Source: Neolentinus lepideus HHB14362 ss-1
Lineage: Eukaryota > Basidiomycota > Agaricomycetes > Gloeophyllales > Gloeophyllaceae
Assembly (NCBI GenBank): GCA_001632425.1
Contig: KV425570.1
Coordinates: 165,141 to 229,140, forward strand
Direction: 5' to 3'
DNA length: 64,000 bases
Below the pieces are notes generated by a model. The model did no database searches and was not told where the DNA came from. It saw only the letters and a list, made by a program, of their open reading frames with translations. Positions 57,803 to 64,000 of this stretch are shown in pieces. How positions within the stretch are numbered: position 1 is the first letter of the stretch; every line of letters starts with the position of its first letter. The position numbers and the translations under genes were made by a program.

Positions 57803-59345
57803 TCACGAAATGAACACTCTTCGTAACGCAGAGTACTCGCAGATGTAATTTGTCCTCGGGCATGTCACTATACCATCGTTCTTCGCCGCCATATCTTCCA
57901 GCACCTGACACAAAAAAAGGGTGTTAATATCCCGTCGACACACGTCCCACGCCCCACTCACCTCCCTCGAGTAGACATAGCCATTGGGAAATGCCATGGG
58001 AGCATTATCTTCATCCATGACCTTGCCGGTGGTATGACACACAATAGTCGAGTTCACGTGATGGCTAAAGGGCACTTCCTGCGCAAGTTGGCCTAGCGAG
58101 GCGTCACAGACGGGGCAGTCCACGTTCTGCGAACTGGGGTCGTAGCATGCCGGCAGCTTCAGCGACGCCAGCCCCGCGCTCAGGGCGTAGTGAAGCAGAG
58201 GCTCAGTCGGCAACGTGTTGAGGTTGTATACGGCCAGTCGGAACGCCTGCACTAGGGTCTTCCAGCGCGTCACGTCATAGAGACGCTGACGATGGCGCAG
58301 TGAATTGAGTAAGGATCGTGTCGAGAGAATACTGGAGTGAAAATACCTTGTATCCTGTGCTCTTGGTCTCGGGCGTGACCGCAAGTAAGGCGGATGCGTG
58401 TCGGATTTGAGCCAAGTGGGTGTCTTGCCAAGATACAAGGTGTTTCTTCAAATACGCAATTGCCTCCAGGGACTTGCTCGATCGACACAGCTCGATGTAC
58501 TCCTGGAGACGAAGATCGAACTCCAATGTGCTCTGGCCGCCAAAGGTCTGAGTGGCACGAGAGATGAATTGGTTAGAGTGCCTACCTTTGCCTTGCGCAA
58601 CGCAGATTTGTTCTCGCTGCACCATGCTAGAGCCTCTGAGCAGCTGTGTCCCTCCAGGGCAGCTTCTATTCGATGGATATCCGAGAACAAGTCAATGTCG
58701 ACTAATCTCTATGTCTGCTTCAGGACGATGCCATCATCTGGAGCAAGCTGCGAGGGTCGCACCTGAATATTCTTCTCGTCGGCGATACTCCGAGCAGTCC
58801 GCTCCTTCCCTTTACGCAGGCACCAGTCCACTAACCAACGGTCCAATCGCGTATCTGCCCACTCAGAAAACTCGTGACTGTCAGAGCTCTGCATGGTCTC
58901 CACCTGGGCGAGGTACTTTAGCCGCTGGCGCATTACTTCCTGCGTAGGTTTGCCGCTCGTTGCATGCAGTTCGGATAGCTGGGGAGGGGGTAATGGACGG
59001 TTAGTACTTCCACGACGGAGAATGCAATCATCCTGACGCACCTTTCGTTTCAGATTCTCCACCTTCCCTATCATGCCTTCGACCGCCTTGACAGCGTCGT
59101 CAGTGTCAGACGCCCCAGCGCTCCACCGTTTCTCCAGTTCAGTCGCAGCATTCTGGAGAGCACCCATATCCTTCTCAATGTTCCTCTGCGACGTCCGGAA
59201 GACCTTTCGATAGTTCTCGTACGGGACCTTGACACGAGTTAGCCCTACTGCTAGTGCAAGTCAGACTGGACTCGGCCGCACTAACTCGGACGAACGGCTC
59301 TTCAAACAGCATAATGCCGTCTACATTCAGTTTCGTGCTGCTCAT
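57803..59345 (-). CDS. FYV10: GID/CTLH E3 ubiquitin ligase subunit Fyv10 (Gid9/MAEA)
   Basis: Start at 59345 (MSSTKLNVDGIMLFEEPFVR), then YENYRKVFRTSQRNIEKDMG and a coiled-coil segment ALQNAATELEKRWSAG. The LisH region reads RLDRWLVDWCLRKGKERTAR and the CTLH-CRA region LFSDIHRIEAALEGHSCSEA, LAWCSENKSALRK, LEFDLRLQEYIELCRSSKSL and EAIAYLKKHLVSWQDTHLAQ. The C-terminal Gid-type RING reads CPVCDASLGQLAQEVPFSHH, VNSTIVCHTTGKVMDEDNAP, MAFPNGYVYSREVLEDMAAK and GIVTCPRTNYICEYSALRRV. Fyv10 pairs with Rmd5/Gid2 to form the catalytic RING dimer of the GID complex, which degrades gluconeogenic enzymes in yeast. Stop at 57803. Order and motifs match throughout. Confidence 0.95.
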
Positions 59346-60973
59346 CGTCGTCGTCGCAGGTTGTAAATAAACGCAGCCAATTGCAGTCGACCGACACGCT
59401 ACATGCAGCGAGCGCAAGGCTGAGACCCAACGACGTCGGCTAAGGAATGGCCCGGCGCTTGCTGGAAGTAGTGGCGGTGCACAGCGTGGGAGAGCCGCCT
59501 TGCGTTGTCGCTGCATGTCGTTCTCTACAAGTCCACATACACAGCATGTATTTTGTTTTAGGTTATAAGCGACCTTTGCGTAGACGTGAAGTTGTCTGTA
59601 GCACGACAATGAAAGCTCAAGCTCAGCACGTCTCCGACGGTGCAAAGATTAATAGTATTTTACCTGTAGCACGACAATGAAAGCTACAGGGTATAATGAG
59701 TAAACGAAATACAAACGGGTATGTGCGCGGGTCTCACCTCAAGCTCAGCACGTCTCCGACGGTGCAAAGATGAGGTGGGCGTACAAGACCCGCGCTGTAC
59801 TTGTACGATACGAACAATGGTAGTGCGGCAAGGCACAGTGCGATAGATCTTCGAAAGTCAATCAAAAGTATATTGCTAAAATGTGATCAATAACAAACGA
59901 ATGGGTGGTGTGCGGCAGAGCACATGAAAAGAGTCCGATTTGAATCTAACATATCATAAAAGGAAAGTGGGTCAACCGACAAAGGAGTCCGTACAGGTTT
60001 GTTTTTCCAACATTTTGTGGTGGCTTCCGACTCCGCTACTCTGAAATTCCACCCTTCATAAGAACGATTTCTGACAATTTTAAAGTCACCCCTAATGATC
60101 AAACCCGACTCGGACAATCCAGCATAATCAGGTTCCCCATTCCTAGTCCGTATCCTCTCGAGTCATGGGAACCAGTGTGCGGCGAGATGACAGTGTTTTG
60201 AGGCGGTCGGCAAGCCAAGGGAGCTCCGATGCTGCAGCAATTACCCAGTGCTCACTGCTTTCAGCAGATGCCGGCAGTACTAGTCACGAGTTTACGGCCT
60301 TCACCACCAAAGGCAAAGTGGAATCAACACCCATCGAAATACTTTTCGTCCCTCCTTTTGACCTCAAAACGAATCAAAAACCTCGAACTGCGTCTCGGCT
60401 ACTGATGCCAAGATAAAACGACGCCAACCATCCTTGAAGCTTCAGGTATTGCCAAGGTCCAAGATATCTGATCATGGGGCGCACTCGTAGGTAGGTAGCA
60501 CGTGTACAACTTGTACCCTTTCTGCGATCGGTTGGTCCCCCTCCAAGCACGAACAGCTTCCCGTCGACGCTGCAGCCGGTCTGATGTCGTAGCCGGACAC
60601 AAAGACGAATGGACAAGCCTCGACGACTGACTGGCATCTAGATCTCCTACCACCGCATACGCTCTCCTACCTCCACCCTTCTTCGTATACTTCATCTAGG
60701 GCCCGGGATACGCTCACGCATTCACAGTCCAGAGCATCTCGTACAACCTTATCCTGGCGTCGTCCTAGTTCAGATAATCACTCGCGTCGCAGCCTACACG
60801 AGCAGGTTCCCAGTCTTCAGAGCAATTAACGGGTATACTCCCCTGGCGCGTCTAGTCGCTTTCTTGATTCCCGTCGTCTAAGCCGTCTCACTGTAATCGT
60901 ATCACGCCGACCAAATGCCAATATAACAAGCCACACACCCGAATTGGTTATTGGTTATCGGAGTGTACCTCCG
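59346..60973. repeat. Degenerate duplicated DNA, first copy and flank
   Basis: No gene. The block at about 60085-60880 is a diverged duplicate of about 61690-62300. Shared anchors in the same order: GACTCGGACAATCCA / GACTCGGACAATTCA, GGCAAAGTGGAAT / GGCAAAATGGAAT, CTTTCTGCGATCG, GACTGGCATCT, GGCGCGTCT. In addition, CTCAAGCTCAGCACGTCTCC occurs at both about 59618 and 59741, and CAGCATGTATTTT at both about 59542 and 61652. These read like remains of an old, internally rearranged mobile sequence. Confidence 0.55.
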
Positions 60974-61165
60974 GTGCGTCGGTCGTGTCTTCCTGCATTG
61001 CGTCGGTCGTGTCTTCCTGTTTGCGTCGGTCGTGTCTTCCTGTATTGCGTCGATCGTGTCTTCCTGTTTGCGTCGGTCGTGTCTTCCTGCATTGCGTCGA
61101 TCGTGTCTTCCTGTATTGCGTCGATCGTGTCTTCCTGCATTGCGTCGATCGTGTCTTCCTGTATT
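60974..61165. repeat. Minisatellite 1, 23-24 bp x 8
   Basis: Eight near-identical units of the form TGCGTCGRTCGTGTCTTCCTG with TAT/CAT/TT linkers. It keeps open frames on both strands, which creates long artefactual ORFs. Confidence 0.9.
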
Positions 61166-61266
61166 TCTGGGTTGCCTATATGATTATCAGTGGCACTCTC
61201 TTCGTCTTGTTCTCCCCCCACCGCACCCGAGGAAACGTGGGAGGCTTCGACACCAAGGAGCAGCTC

Positions 61267-61370
61267 GTTGAGACTGCGATGCGGTTTGCTGCGTTGAGAC
61301 TGTGATGCGGTTTGCTGCGTTGAGACTGTGATGCGGTTTGCTGCGTTGAGACTGTGATGCGGTTTGCTGC
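61267..61370. repeat. Minisatellite 2, 26 bp x 4
   Basis: Four units starting GTTGAGACTG(C/T)GATGCGG, nearly identical. The unit is unrelated to that of the neighbouring minisatellite. Confidence 0.9.
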
Positions 61371-61426
61371 GTTGCGGACGTTTGATTTTGGCTTTGGCTG
61401 GAGGTGTATAGCAGGATACTGTAATT

Positions 61427-61590
61427 TGTGCAGTGTTCTCGGGATAGTTGTGCGGTGTTCTCTGGATAGTTGTGCGGTGTTCTTGGGATACCTGTGCAGC
61501 CTGAGTGTTCTCGAGGTACTTGTGCAGCCTGAGTGTACTCGGGACACTTGTGCAGTGTTCTCGGGACACTTGTGCAGCCCGAGTGTCCTG
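61427..61590. repeat. Minisatellite 3, irregular CTTGTGCAG/GTGTTCTCGGGA units
   Basis: About six or seven degenerate units that mix a 24-bp form (TGTGCGGTGTTCTCTGGATA) and a longer form with an inserted CCTGAGTGT segment. Confidence 0.75.
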
Positions 61591-61704
61591 CGAACACCCC
61601 GCACGCCATCACGCCAGCCAAATCATCCTCTCGCGTGCTAGTCCACATACACAGCATGTATTTTATGCTGGCGCTTCATTCTGACAATCCAACCCTCGTG
61701 ATCG

Positions 61705-61860
61705 AACTCGACTCGGACGTACCCATATCCTCTCGACTCGGACGTACCCATGTCCTCTCGACTCGGACGTACCCATATCCTTTCGATCCGGACGTACTCA
61801 TATCCTCTCGACTCGGACGTACCCACATCCTCTCGACTCGGACAATTCATCCTCTCGAGT
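61705..61860. repeat. Minisatellite 4, 25 bp x 6
   Basis: Six units of the form ACTCGGACGTACCCATATCC with TCTCG linkers, spaced exactly 25 bp (61711, 61736, 61761 and so on). A single unit-like sequence at about 60100-60150 suggests it expanded from the ancestral duplicated block. Confidence 0.9.
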
Positions 61861-62775
61861 CGCGGGCGCCGATCGTCCAGTGGCGCGAGGTTACCGCAAA
61901 GGCAGAGGCAAAGGCAAAGGCAAAATGGAATGGGACCTCAGTCTCAACTTGTGCTGGGGGAATGTCTTGGCGTTCGTGGGAGGTGAATAGGTCGCCAGCC
62001 ACCCTTGCTTTCGTTTGGCAACGCAGATCTAGCGTACTTGACCCTGCTCAATTTGGAGGTGGGTGCAACTTGAACACTTTCTGCGATCGATACCATGCTC
62101 CGCCAAGCAGAGACCAACTTGAAAGTCGACATGAAGACGTCAGCGTGACTGGCATCTCCTCCACTCCCCTCCTACATATTTGGGATCCGGGATGAGCTCA
62201 CCCAGTCCATCGATAATGATTAATGAACCTCGGCGCCTTCAGAGCGATTATTAATAATGGGTATGCTCTGGCGCGTCTTAATATTATGCTTTTCTGCTGG
62301 AATATGTGAAGGTTGATTCTCTGCTGGGAATATGCGAAGGTTGGTCTTCCTGCTCTTCACATTGGCGACCAATATATATTATAACAGGAGACAGGAGTGC
62401 TGCTCGCCACGGAATAGCGGAGTTGACAGCATCTCTTCCCTGGGAAACAAGGAGCAGTTTGCCACGAACGCACTGTTCTGGAAGGACCGGCGCTGCTAGT
62501 ATCTGGTCCCATCGTTGCGAGTGCGCGATGCACCTGCGTGCGCGGATATACCGTACATCGGCATCCGAGACCGGAGGCAGGGATCATGCAGAACTTTGGC
62601 TATGGATGTGAAAGTCAAGGTAGACAAGGCCTTCTCGACGTAAATTTGGCATTTAGATACGTTCTGTAAATGTCGGTTGGGGTGCTCTGATTACGTAATG
62701 GAAAGATACCTAAACAGATTGATGGCTACAAAGGCGTTGAGATCCAGATCGGGCAGGCAGTTGTCCTCCAGCGCC
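61861..62775. other. Second duplicated block and promoter of the repeat-protein gene
   Basis: Up to about 62300 this is the second copy of the degenerate duplication. From 62300 to 62775 no gene is seen; the last part presumably contains the promoter of the downstream gene. A direct repeat GAATATG(T/C)GAAGGTTG occurs at about 62300 and 62327. Confidence 0.4.
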
Positions 62776-64000
62776 ATGTCCCGCCAACAGCCTCAGGCTT
62801 ATCCTCAGGGCTATCAACCGGTACGCTCACCAGTACCATCGATTCACACTAGCTAACACGCACCCAGTCCTATGCGACCCCGACTGTCCCCGCCTCGCCA
62901 TACCAGCCAGCCCATTCGTATCCGGGCTACGGCCATCCCCACTATCCACAAACTCCCCCACAGCCGCCCCAGCAATTCCCGCCGTCACCCAGCCCTATAA
63001 GCACCTCCCCAGCGCGTCCATTCCCCCCACCCCCAGCGCACCCCCAGAGCCCGAACAAGCACGGACAACAACCCTCTTCCCAGCCGCCGAGCCCGACGAA
63101 GAAGCCCTTCCCCGTCCCCGGCGCTCAGCGTCCCACGAAGGCGTTTCAAACCTCGCCCAGCCCGACGAAGACGTTTCACACCTCGTCAAGTCCGCCGAAG
63201 ACCTTTCAAACCTCGCCTAGTCCGCCAAAGACCCTTCCCTCCTCTCCAAGCCCGCCGAAGATGTTCCCCACCACCTCCGTTCTAGGCAGCCCCGCCTCTC
63301 TGCCCAACTCACCACAATCCACGCGCTCGACGAGGCCGCTCCCCCAGCCCGGCCCTACGACTAATGGGTACGGGTACGGCCAGACGAACGCGTACCGCTA
63401 TAGCTATTTCCAGACTCCCGTTCCTGGCGCTCAAGCGAGTGGGTACAGCTATTCTCAGGGCGCAAGCGGTCACGGCTATCCTCAGCAGGCACACTCCAGG
63501 CAAAACTCTGTATCGCCCGCTGCTCAGGTGGATGCTGCTGCTGGGATGAGTGGATACGGGCAGTCTGCTAGTGAGATGAGTGGGTACGGGTCATCTGCTG
63601 CTCAAGTAAACGGCTACGCGCATGGGCAATCTCCTCACGCTAACGGCTACGCGCATGGGCAACCTCCTCAAGCTAACGGCTACGCGCACGGGCAACCTCC
63701 TCACGCTAACGGCTACGCGCAAGGACCAGGATGGCCTGCTCAAGCAAGTGGTTACGCACAAGGGCAAAGACAACCTCCTCCAGCTAGTGGTTACGCACAA
63801 GGACAACCTCTTCCAGCTAATGCCTACACACAAGGACAGCCTGTCCAAGCTAACGTCCGCGCGCAAGGACAGCCTCAAGCTAGTGGCTACGCGCAAGGGC
63901 AATCTCCTCCAGTCAATCGTTACGCGCAAGGGCAACCTGATCAAGCTAGTGGCTACACTCAAGGGCAGCCTCAAGCTAGTGCCTACACACAAGGACAGCC
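62776..64000 (+). CDS. Pro/Gln/Tyr/Gly-rich low-complexity repeat protein (3' end outside window)
   Basis: Exon 1 (62776-62820) reads MSRQQPQAYPQGYQP, with a 47-bp intron to 62867. Exon 2 stays open to the right edge: SYATPTVPASPYQPAHSY, then a Ser/Pro-rich part with short units of the type FQTSPSPPKT. About 15 units of 10-14 residues follow, of the form ASGYAQGQPP or ANGYAHGQPP. The composition (Gln, Tyr, Gly, Ser, Asn, Pro with few charges) is prion-like and would be expected to be disordered and prone to phase separation. No folded domain is visible in the part present, so the function is unknown; a folded domain could lie beyond the edge. Units differ at synonymous and non-synonymous sites, which argues against a recent satellite expansion. 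Confidence 0.75.

Noticed and set aside
60955..61569. A 204-residue minus-strand ORF rich in QEDTIDAM-type repeats.
   Set aside because: The repeats come from minisatellites whose units happen to lack stops in several frames on both strands; there is no start context, domain or splice support.

Overview
This is eukaryotic nuclear DNA from a filamentous basidiomycete, most likely an Agaricomycete (mushroom or bracket fungus). Genes are dense and split by many introns of about 45-80 nt with GT..AG ends. Gene content includes a DUF6534-type seven-helix membrane protein, WW-like membrane proteins in paralogous copies, a fungal NCoR-like SANT protein, a GID ubiquitin-ligase subunit and complex I subunit NDUFS5. 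Exon models were built by hand from family conservation and splice signals. Gene extents are good, but individual exon ends can be off by a few bases.

Layout. 1-1.4 kb: a divergent pair, a GET5-like ubiquitin-fold gene (minus, cut by the window edge) and NDUFS5 (plus). 3.9-6.1 kb: a DUF6534 gene with about 21 exons. 7.4-8.9 kb: a non-autonomous hAT-like transposon with an 8-bp target duplication. 9.3-12.5 kb: RLI1/ABCE1 and RFA3 (RPA14), convergent. 13-20.6 kb: a minus-strand cluster of five intact small paralogous genes plus one pseudogene, all sharing a C-terminal RPRAP motif, partly created by a 2.3-2.5 kb tandem duplication. 21.3-23.1 kb: first WW-like membrane gene. 23.4-26.3 kb: AFI1-like DENN protein. 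26.6-27.8 kb: an inverted-repeat-bounded element that contains an 815-bp assembly gap. 28.1-30.1 kb: XPG/FEN1-like nuclease. 31-37.6 kb: two more WW-like membrane genes in tandem. 38-45.3 kb: Par14-type parvulin, GPI17 (PIG-S) and SNT1. 45.5-46.2 kb: an array of about 17 tiny hairpins with different stems but recurrent loops. 47.9-51.8 kb: EGD1 (NAC beta), a GNAT acetyltransferase, coactosin and RRG9. 52.7-59.3 kb: cytochrome P450, PAQR/IZH receptor and FYV10/GID9, all minus. 59.3-62.7 kb: degenerate duplicated DNA with four minisatellites. 62.8 kb to the end: a Pro/Gln/Tyr/Gly-rich repeat protein that runs off the window.

Most recognisable genes are single-copy housekeeping genes (translation and ribosome recycling, replication, respiration, GPI anchoring, protein turnover, chromatin). 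Between them lie lineage-specific accessory segments: the RPRAP cluster, the WW-like triplet, the hairpin array and the repeats. The RPRAP cluster and the hairpin array are the two items I could not match to anything I know and are the best candidates for undescribed biology.
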